Positions 8,827 through 17,423 of a stretch of 64,000 nt of DNA are shown here, piece by piece; the stretch's first letter is position 1; each line of letters starts with the position of its first letter. The stretch spans positions 62,001-126,000 of the forward strand of contig NZ_FNEX01000003.1 of the NCBI RefSeq assembly GCF_900100435.1, in the 5' to 3' direction. The position numbers were made by a program, and so were the translations under genes. A model generated the notes under the pieces. That model was not told where the DNA came from. It saw only the letters and a program-made list of their open reading frames with translations, and did not search any database. This DNA is from Pedobacter sp. ok626 (GTDB lineage Bacteria; Bacteroidota; Bacteroidia; Sphingobacteriales; Sphingobacteriaceae).

Positions 8827-9010
8827 AACAAGTACCTACTATTGGTTCCCCCTCGACATTTAGTCTTTGAGGTGCGTTAGGGTGAACTACAATTCCTGGT
8901 CTTGGAATATGAATTTTCGTAGATTGAGTCTTTTTGCTTTCATCATCTTTTTGTCCTGATTTTCTTTCCTCTGATTCAGATGAATTCTGTAAATCTTTTT
9001 TATTGTCCAT
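8819..9010 (-). CDS. Candidate RiPP precursor peptide ending in TCCG
   Basis: A 63-residue peptide starting at the ATG 9008-9010, seven bases after the stop of the glycosyltransferase-radical SAM fusion gene. The first ~30 residues are very polar (Ser, Glu, Lys, Asp), like a leader. The C-terminal half is different: proline-rich HIPRPGIVVHPNAPQRLNVE followed by GEPIVGTCCG. The stop overlaps the start of the second radical SAM gene. Size, position between two radical SAM/SPASM genes and the two-part composition point to a modified-peptide precursor. No known leader family is recognised. Confidence 0.6.
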   Translation of the reverse strand: MDNKKDLQNSSESEERKSGQKDDESKKTQSTKIHIPRPGIVVHPNAPQRLNVEGEPIVGTCCG

Positions 9011-9017
9011 ATTTTTG

Positions 9018-11153
9018 CTAAATAATTGGTGCAAGAATCTCTTCTCCATTTAATCTCTCCTGGATCATATGAGCTAATACTCCCCTAACAATATCACAAT
9101 GGCTGCCTTTAGTATTTATAGATGTCCCTGTAACTCGCTTCGAAAGGCACTCTCCAGCACAGTTCCATTTTGCAAAACAAGTCTTGCATTCGTCAAAAGT
9201 ATTGACCGAAATACCCCGAATTTTATTTATCTGGTCAAGGTTAAAATTAAAATGACCATCAGAATATTGACCTATATGAAAGGTTTCAAATCCATCTATA
9301 TCTTTTCTGCTATACCTGTGACACGCAGAAACTATTCCTGTATAAGAAACAGCAAATTCAGCCTCGCAAAAGCGCGCACCTATTCGATCAATATTTCGTG
9401 TCATTTTACATCTCACGTGAATACCTAGTTCATTCCCTCTAAAACGAGCATTAAGAAATTCACGGACAAAGGCCTTTTGTTCCGAACTTATTCCTTCGTC
9501 AAATGATGCTCTCCCGATACTTGAAACCGGTTCAAATCTAATCTCAGATATACCACCAATCTCATTACAGAATTCAACTGCTTCAAGCATACGACTAGCA
9601 TTTTTCTCTGAAACAGTTGATCTAATTTCAAAAGGAACACCCACTTCTTTTAATTCTTTAAGAGATTTAATCACACGGTCATAAGAATTCTGTCCTCCGA
9701 CTAACGGTCTGAGATTTCCTTGTAGTTCCGGTAATATTTCGAAAGATAAAGTAACATAATCAACATTGTCAAATAACCACTGACTCCGAACAGAATTCAA
9801 GACAGTCCCATTGGTAATGAGTCTAATCCATACTGACACTCCTTTTTGATTCGCATAATTTCTAACGAATTTTGTAGCTCGTTCAATTAGATCCCAACTT
9901 AATGTAGGTTCTCCTCCGCCTAAATATCGAATAGAGGCGTTTTTTTCTAAAGTATCTGCTGCATTATCAACAACAAAGCGAAGCGAAGCCTCAGCAAGCT
10001 CCCATGTCATCTCTCCAATAGATGGCTTACTACTTGCATAGCAATAAGAACAGCCCATATTGCAGGATTCATTAAATAACAATGTAGCTTCAACTGGCTT
10101 AAACTCTGTTATTAAATTAACTTTTGGTTCTGATTCCTTTTTACGTCCTAGTGCACCAATCACAGTTAACTGTTCAATTATTGGCATTGAGTAATCAGAG
10201 TAGTTTACAAATTGTCCTTTTCGCAAACCCCTGATCATATTTGCCCCCAGAGTGTCTGTATAAAATGCGGTTCCCCGCAGGGGCGCATAGACTATCCACT
10301 TATCTTCTCCCAAATCAATTTCAAAAACATCAGTTATAAGTTCAATATTAACCTGATTAATATGATAATTTGGATTTCCATTTTCATTTAAAAAATCATG
10401 ATAAATCTTCGGCAATGGTGATTCAGACAGAATACCCTCTGGCTTTGGAACATCCCATTTACTCTTATACAATAAAAAATGAATATGAATATGGTATAGA
10501 CCCGGCAAATATTCAGTTTTTATAGAAGAAATGTGGGCGAATGAAGTTATGCAGTGCCTGGTATTATTAATATTTGAATTTCGTTGATCATAAAGGATTT
10601 CAGGTTCAAATTTTGTTCGCCAAATTCGCAGTCTAGGGCTAAAAATAATTTCCCCATCTTCAATATACTTTACTTGTTTGGTTTGTACCCAGAATGTATT
10701 TTCAGAAAGCAAATGATAAACCGATGTCTTAATTACATCCGCATCTGAAGAGGTAAGAAATTCGCCTAAATCATTAAGAAAAAACTCATCAGCATCACAA
10801 TGAATCATCCACAAACAATTTTGACTTGTCGCTAAGGATATAGCAAACTCCCTAGCTTTAATTTGATCAAACCCACCTTCAATTAGTGGAGTTTCGTACC
10901 CATCTCCGAAACTTTGCCAGTACTCAAAGACACGACAGTCATATTCAGAAAGTTCTCCTAGCTGTATTGGTTCCCTTATGCCAGAATAAACGACGACTAT
11001 AGCTCCAACCCATTTATAACTAAGATGTGTAAGAATTGAACACTTGGCAGTATCATACTCCTGTTCTGATACAACATACCAAATAACGGCTAACTTATTA
11101 TTAGTACCTGAGTGAACACTTCTATCCGGTACGTTATATTGATTACAATTCAT
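9018..11153 (-). CDS. Glycosyltransferase-radical SAM-SPASM fusion protein
   Basis: A 711-residue multidomain protein. Residues ~20-250 look like a family-2-type glycosyltransferase fold with a DAD metal-binding motif (His118-Cys119-Asp120-Ala121-Asp122) and later HIHIHF. Residues ~280-330 (EDKWIVYAPLRGTAF...) resemble the PqqD-like peptide-binding N-domain of SPASM maturases. Residues ~355-560 are a radical SAM core: CNMGCSYC (Cys364, 368, 371) and GGGEP (412-416). Residues ~590-690 form a SPASM domain with Cys596, 611, 656, 659, 665, 669 and 686. It stands between the ATPase and the candidate precursor. The combination suggests one enzyme that both glycosylates and radical-modifies a peptide; that is inference. 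Confidence 0.85.
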   Translation of the reverse strand: MNCNQYNVPDRSVHSGTNNKLAVIWYVVSEQEYDTAKCSILTHLSYKWVGAIVVVYSGIREPIQLGELSEYDCRVFEYWQSFGDGYETPLIEGGFDQIKAREFAISLATSQNCLWMIHCDADEFFLNDLGEFLTSSDADVIKTSVYHLLSENTFWVQTKQVKYIEDGEIIFSPRLRIWRTKFEPEILYDQRNSNINNTRHCITSFAHISSIKTEYLPGLYHIHIHFLLYKSKWDVPKPEGILSESPLPKIYHDFLNENGNPNYHINQVNIELITDVFEIDLGEDKWIVYAPLRGTAFYTDTLGANMIRGLRKGQFVNYSDYSMPIIEQLTVIGALGRKKESEPKVNLITEFKPVEATLLFNESCNMGCSYCYASSKPSIGEMTWELAEASLRFVVDNAADTLEKNASIRYLGGGEPTLSWDLIERATKFVRNYANQKGVSVWIRLITNGTVLNSVRSQWLFDNVDYVTLSFEILPELQGNLRPLVGGQNSYDRVIKSLKELKEVGVPFEIRSTVSEKNASRMLEAVEFCNEIGGISEIRFEPVSSIGRASFDEGISSEQKAFVREFLNARFRGNELGIHVRCKMTRNIDRIGARFCEAEFAVSYTGIVSACHRYSRKDIDGFETFHIGQYSDGHFNFNLDQINKIRGISVNTFDECKTCFAKWNCAGECLSKRVTGTSINTKGSHCDIVRGVLAHMIQERLNGEEILAPII

Positions 11154-11184
11154 AATATTATGAAGAATTAATTAACGAGTAATT

Positions 11185-12048
11185 TTAAATCTGAGACCAT
11201 GTTTGCCATCTTTCTTCGAATAAAAGAGGAAGCTCGAATAATGAAGTTTTACCCCTACATTTTAAAACCGTAATCGTAGATGAAAGATCATAGGTCTTAA
11301 TACTAAGTACAGTATCTGCCTTATCTGATAATTGAGCACCACCTTCTAAGTCCTCAATTAATGGTGTTTTAGCATCCGGAGTATCAGAGAATACGTTTGA
11401 AGTGAACATTATAGTTGAGTTTGTACTTTTTGCAAGATCATTTAATGTTTCGGCTATGAGTTGAAATGAAGGTTTAGAAGGATCATTTTGAGCAATAAAT
11501 TGAACAGTATCAATAAAAATAAGTCGTCTATTAAATTTGGATGTTTTTGACCAGCTAGAAACCTCCAAACACAGTTTCTCCAAACTAGCAATCGGATCAC
11601 TATAGAGCGTGATAGGGGTATCTTTAAGGTTATGCTCAGCTTTGATAATTCTGTAGCTTTCTCCGGGAGAAATTCTTTCTAAAATAAGTTCATTAATATT
11701 TGTCCTAGACTCAGTTACCAAAAGTCTTTGAGAATAGTCAATAAAATCCGTATCAAAAAAACCAATAAAACAGGATGTAGAAAGGCTACGTGCTGCAAAA
11801 TGAACAACAGTTGTTGCAAAAGATGTTTTTCCAACCCCTTTTTTAGCAGCAATAAGTATTAAATCTCCGCGACTTACATCGCCAATATAATCATCCAAGC
11901 TAGGAAATAATGAAAATAAGTTAAACGAGTTTTTAGTTTTCTGTATAACACTATTCAGATCGAGTTGAGCTATAGCAACTCCCAATTCAAAAGTCCCTGA
12001 AGGCAAATTCTTGAAGAATTTAATTCTATTTTCCTCATTAATATCCAT
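11185..12048 (-). CDS. RecA/DnaB-C-like P-loop ATPase, first gene of the RiPP-like operon
   Basis: A 287-residue ATPase of the RecA/KaiC/DnaB C-terminal superfamily. Walker A is AKKGVGKT (residues 68-75), Walker B is LIFID (Asp180), and a later STIMFTSN strand fits the sensor strand of DnaB-like ATPases. There is no DnaB N-terminal or primase domain. It starts the operon; the fusion gene begins 31 bases downstream of its stop. Its job beside peptide-modifying enzymes is not known to me. Confidence 0.75.
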   Translation of the reverse strand: MDINEENRIKFFKNLPSGTFELGVAIAQLDLNSVIQKTKNSFNLFSLFPSLDDYIGDVSRGDLILIAAKKGVGKTSFATTVVHFAARSLSTSCFIGFFDTDFIDYSQRLLVTESRTNINELILERISPGESYRIIKAEHNLKDTPITLYSDPIASLEKLCLEVSSWSKTSKFNRRLIFIDTVQFIAQNDPSKPSFQLIAETLNDLAKSTNSTIMFTSNVFSDTPDAKTPLIEDLEGGAQLSDKADTVLSIKTYDLSSTITVLKCRGKTSLFELPLLFEERWQTWSQI

Positions 12049-12090
12049 AAGACGAGATTAGTTGACTAAAATAAATACCTAACTAATATA

Positions 12091-12462
12091 ATGATTAATA
12101 ACAACTTAACAAAGTTGTCTTTGAATAGCCTTTTAAAAGTTATAGACTCTCAAACTAAATATCCGGGATGTTTTGTATTTATCTTTATTCTTTTTCTTTT
12201 ACCTGTTTCGGCTACTCCTCTCAAAATTTCCAACTGTTACTCGGAGTATCCGAAGATAAAAAACAAGGAATGTAGCATAGCAAATATTTGTACTTTAACA
12301 AAAACGAAAAAATCCGTTATCAGAGAACTTCCGATCAGCAGTATTAGAAATGTAAAGGATACAATGGGTTTTATTGCTGACTACTGGAAAAACCTACGAG
12401 CTTTTTATAACCTAGAGACATTAAGGGATAAAATTTATTTCCACCCCTCACCCACGAAATAG
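12091..12462 (+). CDS. Possible small membrane-anchored protein
   Basis: A 123-codon frame starting with ATG, with one strong hydrophobic segment (about residues 26-42, CFVFIFILFLLPVSA) and a basic C-terminal domain containing four cysteines. No family recognised. It is divergent from the RiPP-like operon and 47 bases before the amidohydrolase. It may be a genuine small gene or a remnant. Confidence 0.35.
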   Translation: MINNNLTKLSLNSLLKVIDSQTKYPGCFVFIFILFLLPVSATPLKISNCYSEYPKIKNKECSIANICTLTKTKKSVIRELPISSIRNVKDTMGFIADYWKNLRAFYNLETLRDKIYFHPSPTK

Positions 12463-12509
12463 TTAAGCTAAAGAAAACGTATATTTAATTGAAATCTTAA
12501 TCAAAAAAT

Positions 12510-14147
12510 ATGAGAATAAGTTCTACGAAACCCATTTGTATCATTGGCAATGTTTACGATCAAAACAACGATAGTTGTGAACTGAAAAGTATTTTTATAA
12601 ATGATGGTAAGGTCATTAAGGTGATTGATGGCAAAGCAGACACTTCCCTTATTCAAAATAATTTCATTATCGAATTGGCTAATGATGAAGTTATCCTGCC
12701 TGCTTTGATTAACCTTCATACACATATTGGTTATAATATCCTGCCAATCTGGAACTCGCCCTTTGTTTGGAATAACAGGCATCAATGGCGCCATCATCCA
12801 AAATATTATGCAGATATAAGAGATTTTGTAGCTTTTATTAAGAAGGACTGGGCAAACAACATTAACCTCGTTGAAAGTTTTGTTGCTGAATATGTGGACA
12901 GCAAAAAAATGGATTCACTGTTTTTGGAATCCAATGCTTCCTATCTGGATATATACAAAACCCTTGCACTAACAGAAATACAAAGGGTTCATGCTATACT
13001 TTCAGAAATTCAGGCTGTTTGCGGCGGCACAGGACTTCTATTGCAAACATTAAGTCTGGATGATGAAGAACCTGACATGAAGCGCTATTTGATTCGCAAT
13101 ACCGGAAATCCTGAAGACTTAGGTATTGAGAAATCACTCAAGGTCTTTCCTGTAGTAGATTTTTATACACCCGATGCAATATTAGATGGTAACGCTAATA
13201 CAGACACTTCCAAATGGAATCCAGTAGCACAAAAATCATTGGATCAATTCACGATTTCTGTCCATCAAAACAATGGCCAATTCTATGCAACAATTGCGCA
13301 CATTGGTGAAGGAAAAACAGGCAATTTATACCATTCTAAGAAGGATGCATATTCAAAAACGGAATGTTTATCATTACTGGAAACGCTGGTTCAAAAGGTT
13401 AATCCTGACAATTTAAAAAGTGCCAACTTAGTATTGGTTCATGCAAATGGGATTGACTATAAAGACAAGGCGACGGTCAAATTTATTAAAGACAACAACA
13501 TTAGTATTGTCTGGTCACCTGTTTCAAATCTGCTACTCTATAATGATACGCTTCCCATTGAAACATTACTCGCTGAACAGATTAATGTTTGTCTAGGTAC
13601 AGATTGGACCCCAAGTGGCAGTAAGCATATTTTAGATGAGATGAAGTTTGCCAAATATTATAGTGATAAAATGAATTTGGGAATTAGTAGCGCTGAGATT
13701 TTCAGAATGGCATCGACTAATGCAGCAAAAGCACTGGGTAATTTAAACTATTCGGAAATTAAAGAAGGTGGATGTGCCGATCTCTTTGTTTATAAGGTGG
13801 CTGATATCAACAATGTGGCAGACCATGTTTTAGCAAACGATGATCATAAGATCAGGTTCTCGATGATAAATGGACGTATCGTTTATGGTGATACTTCGGT
13901 ATTTGACAGTATGAATGTCGATTATCAAAAGTTCCCGGACAGTGAAGGACAATATTCAAAATATAAAGGAATCAGTATCAATTCCAATCTCAAATTCAAT
14001 CTTGAAAGTGCGATACAAAAAATGGACACACTCATAAAATCATACTCAACGAATGTACTAAATGAGGAGCTTCAACGCACAAAATTCTTATCATCGGATG
14101 ATAAGATTTATTCCGATAGGATTTCAAAACTAAAACAGGATTTATAA
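12510..14147 (+). CDS. Amidohydrolase-family metal-dependent hydrolase (ATZ/TRZ/guanine-deaminase-like)
   Basis: A 545-residue protein of the amidohydrolase superfamily. Features in order: an N-terminal composite beta domain, the metal motif LINLHTHIG (His70 and His72), a mid-barrel AHIGEG, LVHANG with a second His, and LGTDWTPSG, the aspartate that activates water. The C-terminal half closes the beta domain (EIKEGGCADLFVY). Such enzymes usually deaminate or hydrolyse heterocycles; the substrate here is unknown. It lies between the RiPP-like operon and AbiH. The product is slightly longer than typical members (~450 residues). Confidence 0.8.
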   Translation: MRISSTKPICIIGNVYDQNNDSCELKSIFINDGKVIKVIDGKADTSLIQNNFIIELANDEVILPALINLHTHIGYNILPIWNSPFVWNNRHQWRHHPKYYADIRDFVAFIKKDWANNINLVESFVAEYVDSKKMDSLFLESNASYLDIYKTLALTEIQRVHAILSEIQAVCGGTGLLLQTLSLDDEEPDMKRYLIRNTGNPEDLGIEKSLKVFPVVDFYTPDAILDGNANTDTSKWNPVAQKSLDQFTISVHQNNGQFYATIAHIGEGKTGNLYHSKKDAYSKTECLSLLETLVQKVNPDNLKSANLVLVHANGIDYKDKATVKFIKDNNISIVWSPVSNLLLYNDTLPIETLLAEQINVCLGTDWTPSGSKHILDEMKFAKYYSDKMNLGISSAEIFRMASTNAAKALGNLNYSEIKEGGCADLFVYKVADINNVADHVLANDDHKIRFSMINGRIVYGDTSVFDSMNVDYQKFPDSEGQYSKYKGISINSNLKFNLESAIQKMDTLIKSYSTNVLNEELQRTKFLSSDDKIYSDRISKLKQDL

Positions 14148-14292
14148 AAGATCCAACATGAAACAAGGCTTACTAATTGCATCTGCATTCCCAATTTAAC
14201 AGAGAATGCACCTTGTCAATCTAAATAAGGAATTACGGAGGATTGAATTTAAACATTGCAAAATCTTCACTAAATTGGATCAGAAAATAAAA

Positions 14293-15447
14293 ATGATAAA
14301 ATCCCCCATTAACCGCCTCATCTTACTTGGAAATGGCTTCGACCTGGCCCACCAACTCAAGACCAACTACAATGACTTCATCCTATGGTATTTGGTAGAA
14401 GCGCTGCAACAGGCCCAAACACACCGTGAGTATGCAGATGAACTGATGACTGTTACCTTCCCTGACCTCTACGACCTGAACGCACTTCATACACAAGGCT
14501 TGGATAACGTCCTGGAATTTGTAAATTATTTCTATAAAAAGGGTTTTTCTCAGATGATAGATGGCAGTGCGTTAAAATTTCCGAACTGGCAGAATACTTA
14601 CACACCTCCCTTTAAATTCAATCTGCATTCTAATTTACTCGCTACCCTACTATTGAACTGTAATCATGCGAACTGGGTTGATATAGAGAATACTTTTTAC
14701 GAACAGCTCAAGCATACCTTGCGGAACACAAGCCGGCAGAAAAAAGAAGTAGAGATTGCTGCGCTAAACAGCTCACTAAAAATTATAATCAACAAGCTGG
14801 AAGAATATCTTTCCACTTTAGATGTCGTCGCTCATAAAACCAGTTATGATTCGATCATAGACAGCCCCTTTGACGCCGGAGAGTTTGTCGGATTAACAGC
14901 AAAAGAAGAACTATATTCAGAGATTGACCAGACGATGATCCTAAACTTCAACTACACCTCCACAGTTGAAAATTACGTCGATGACCTCAGCATGAATGAC
15001 GCCCACATCATATTAAATTACATCCACGGTAAACTTGGTGATAAAAAAAATAGGCCGATTTTTGGTTTCGGAGATGAGCTAGACAAGGATTACGCCGATT
15101 TCGAGCTGGACAGAACAAAGGGAATCTTCGAGTACATTAAATCCTTCTGGTATTTCAAGACCTCTAATTACCATAACCTGATCCGCTTCATCGATTCCGC
15201 CCCTTATCAGATCTATACCCTTGGACATTCCTGCGGGCTTTCCGATCGCACTATGCTAAACATGATCTTCGAGCATAAAAACTGCAAATCGGTAAAAATA
15301 TTCTATCATCAGAATGGGGATTCAAATGACTATACCAGGCTTACTCAGGAAATATCCCGCCATTTCAAAGACAAACAGGATATGAGAAGAAAAATCGTCC
15401 CATTTGACCGCTCCTCCCCAATGCCGCAAGTTATCAAGAACCAATAG
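14293..15447 (+). CDS. abiH: AbiH-family abortive phage infection protein
   Basis: 384 residues from the ATG at 14293, chosen because the family signature RLILLGNGFDLAH begins eight residues later; an upstream in-frame ATG at 14206 would add an unconserved tail. The body has the long helical region and the C-terminal YTLGHSCGLSD ... NGDSNDY pattern I associate with AbiH (bacteriophage abortive infection). The mechanism is unknown for the family. It opens the defence-type island. Confidence 0.8.
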   Translation: MIKSPINRLILLGNGFDLAHQLKTNYNDFILWYLVEALQQAQTHREYADELMTVTFPDLYDLNALHTQGLDNVLEFVNYFYKKGFSQMIDGSALKFPNWQNTYTPPFKFNLHSNLLATLLLNCNHANWVDIENTFYEQLKHTLRNTSRQKKEVEIAALNSSLKIIINKLEEYLSTLDVVAHKTSYDSIIDSPFDAGEFVGLTAKEELYSEIDQTMILNFNYTSTVENYVDDLSMNDAHIILNYIHGKLGDKKNRPIFGFGDELDKDYADFELDRTKGIFEYIKSFWYFKTSNYHNLIRFIDSAPYQIYTLGHSCGLSDRTMLNMIFEHKNCKSVKIFYHQNGDSNDYTRLTQEISRHFKDKQDMRRKIVPFDRSSPMPQVIKNQ

Positions 15448-15555
15448 CACATTGATCCGAAACTAATTTACCGCAAATTAGATTTATCTATAGTTTCGAC
15501 CGGCAATAATGCCATAGCACAACTATTTAAAAATGACTTCATTTTAGCAAGTAAA

Positions 15556-15678
15556 ATGGGTGAGCAGTCCAACGTTTACGATGAGACACTAAAACATCAG
15601 AAAAAAATACAAAAAAGAAAACTACTGCTATTGGCAGTGGATATTCCACTGCAAAGTACGCCCCTAAGAAGAGTTTAA
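15556..15678 (+). CDS. Possible 40-residue basic peptide
   Basis: A short ATG-started frame (MGEQSNVYDETLKHQKK...) ending two bases before the 49-base palindrome. It is lysine-rich and matches nothing I know. It may be a remnant of a gene disrupted by the IS21-like element beside it. Confidence 0.2.
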   Translation: MGEQSNVYDETLKHQKKIQKRKLLLLAVDIPLQSTPLRRV

Positions 15679-15679
15679 C

Positions 15680-15728
15680 TGCCAATTACTATAAGTTTGG
15701 TTTGAAACCAAACTTATAGTAATTGGCA
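15680..15728. repeat. Perfect 49-base palindrome at the edge of the IS21 remnant
   Basis: Two 24-base arms are exact reverse complements around a single G at 15704. The outer ends are TG...CA, as at IS21-family termini, and the palindrome lies 15 bases before the transposase start codon. It could be two abutted inverted ends of a lost element, or an operator or terminator for the transposase gene. Confidence 0.75.
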
Positions 15729-15743
15729 AATAAGCTACTTAGT

Positions 15744-16357
15744 ATGCATAAGATAAGACAGATACTTTTATTTCTTGAACGTGGTGTTTCCCAGCGATCG
15801 ATAGAAAAAGAGGTTAAGATTAACAGGAAAATAATTGCCCTCTACCTTAGGAAGTTCCTTCAAACAGGAGTCGACTTTAGCGAACTTTTAAAACGATCCG
15901 ACCAGCAGCTGAAACAGATTCTAGGCTTAATCAAGCCACTTGTACCGGAGGATACTCTCCCCGAAAAGTTCATTTCAATAGCCTTGTTGAATACTTTAAC
16001 AAAGAACTTAGTAGAACTGGTGTGCCCCGCTTACTGCTTTGGGAGGAATACATCAGCGAATATCCATCAGGGTTTCAGTATTCCCGATTCTGTGAACTTT
16101 TACAGGATCAAATGAAACTGAACAATGCGGTCATGCACTTTGTCCACTATCCTGCAAAGCTACTAGAGGTAGACTTTGCAGGCGATGTGCTGCATTATGT
16201 TGATGCATCAACCGGTGAGCTGATTGCCTGTTCGGTGTATGTTGCCGTATTACCTTTCAGCGGTTATGGGTATGTGGAAGCGTTACCTGATGCCAAGCTG
16301 CCGCAGGTGGTAAAAGCATTGAACAACACATTGGCGAATGGGGACCATTTTGACTAG
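15744..16357 (+). pseudogene. istA: Broken IS21-family transposase (IstA) remnant
   Basis: The N-terminal helix-turn-helix of IstA is clear from ATG 15744 (MHKIRQILLFLERGVSQRSI). The frame is lost between about 15944 and 15980. The catalytic-domain part continues in another frame from about 15970 (VEYFNKELSRTGVPRLLLWE ... LLEVDFAGDVLHYVD), containing the first DDE aspartate in EVDFAG. The sequence then stops at 16357 just after VVKALNNTLA, where full-length IstA would go on for about 250 residues. No istB follows. It is a dead element, evidence of past transposition in this island. Confidence 0.8.
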
Positions 16358-16429
16358 GATTATCTTACTTAGCTGCTATTACATGTTTTGGGCACACCTG
16401 CAATCAAAAATTTTAATTAATTTTCCGCT

Positions 16430-17335
16430 ATGGAAATAATGGAAAAAAAATATTTTTGCCGAACTTGCGGTGGTCTAAGGAACCAGTGTATGCTTTTTGA
16501 AAAAAAGAAGACCGGCGAAGAAGCCGATTACCACTTTTACTGGACCAAAAGATTCCAATTAATAGAATGTGCTGGGTGTGAAAATATTTCCTTCCTGGAA
16601 AGCTATGGCGACAATTTCATGATGACCGGGAATGAGCACGATGGGATGGAGTATTATGAAAATGACGATATTTACCCACCCTATCTTAAGAACGGGGAAG
16701 AGCTGAAACAACTTAACCAAGTCCCGGAAAACATTCGACGCATTTATAGGGAAACCGTCAATGCATTTAAAATCGAATCCTTACTGCTCACAGCTGCAGG
16801 ATTCAGAGCAGTCATTGAAGCCATTTGCAATTATTTGAAAATCAAACAAGCGAATCTCGCCGAGCGTATAGACCTGTTGCATAGTAAAGGGCACCTCAGT
16901 AAGAGCGAATCTAAAAGGCTACACTCCATAAGGTTTCTGGGTAATAAGGCGCTTCACGAGATTGAAACACCAAAACCTGAACAACTTGCTATCCTTCTAA
17001 ATATCATCAACCATCTTCTCGGAAATCTTTTCATAAACGATAAAATGATGAGAGACAAATTGGATATTGCTGTAGACAATTACGAAGAATTTACGACAAT
17101 GCTCCTGAAACTAGTGAAAAAGGAAATGATTGCTGCCCAGATATCAATTGACAATATTTTAGGTAAATCCAGACATCTTGTTTCAAAAAAAAATTATACT
17201 GATTTCACAGCAGCATTTGTTAAAGAGGTTAAAGCCGGTAAATATGATTTCCTTGAAATAGTAGACGAAACGAAAAGCCTCTTCCATATTAAAAGCCTCC
17301 CAGACTTGAAAACATTGTGGGAATTTGATATTTAA
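16430..17335 (+). CDS. DUF4145-type protein with N-terminal zinc-ribbon motifs
   Basis: A 301-residue protein. It starts with a zinc-ribbon-like pair, CRTCG near residue 8 and CAGCE near residue 46. The helical middle (LLLTAAGFRAVIEAICNYLK ... RLHSIRFLGNKALHE, about 115-185) is typical of DUF4145, a domain often found in or next to restriction and defence proteins. The ~90 residues after it are unassigned. A second in-frame ATG three codons in (16439) is an equally good start. It stands alone, downstream of the IS21 remnant and convergent with the Gabija-like operon. Confidence 0.7.
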   Translation: MEIMEKKYFCRTCGGLRNQCMLFEKKKTGEEADYHFYWTKRFQLIECAGCENISFLESYGDNFMMTGNEHDGMEYYENDDIYPPYLKNGEELKQLNQVPENIRRIYRETVNAFKIESLLLTAAGFRAVIEAICNYLKIKQANLAERIDLLHSKGHLSKSESKRLHSIRFLGNKALHEIETPKPEQLAILLNIINHLLGNLFINDKMMRDKLDIAVDNYEEFTTMLLKLVKKEMIAAQISIDNILGKSRHLVSKKNYTDFTAAFVKEVKAGKYDFLEIVDETKSLFHIKSLPDLKTLWEFDI

Positions 17336-17423
17336 ATCCTGCCAAAAAACGGTTAAAACACCAATCATGAGGTTATATTAAGACACGAACATCCTGACTG
17401 TATATTTATCGAGCGATTACGTT

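Noticed and set aside
15680..15728. Intrinsic terminator of the AbiH region
   Set aside because: No T-run follows, the stem is far too long, and the outer ends fit transposon termini better.
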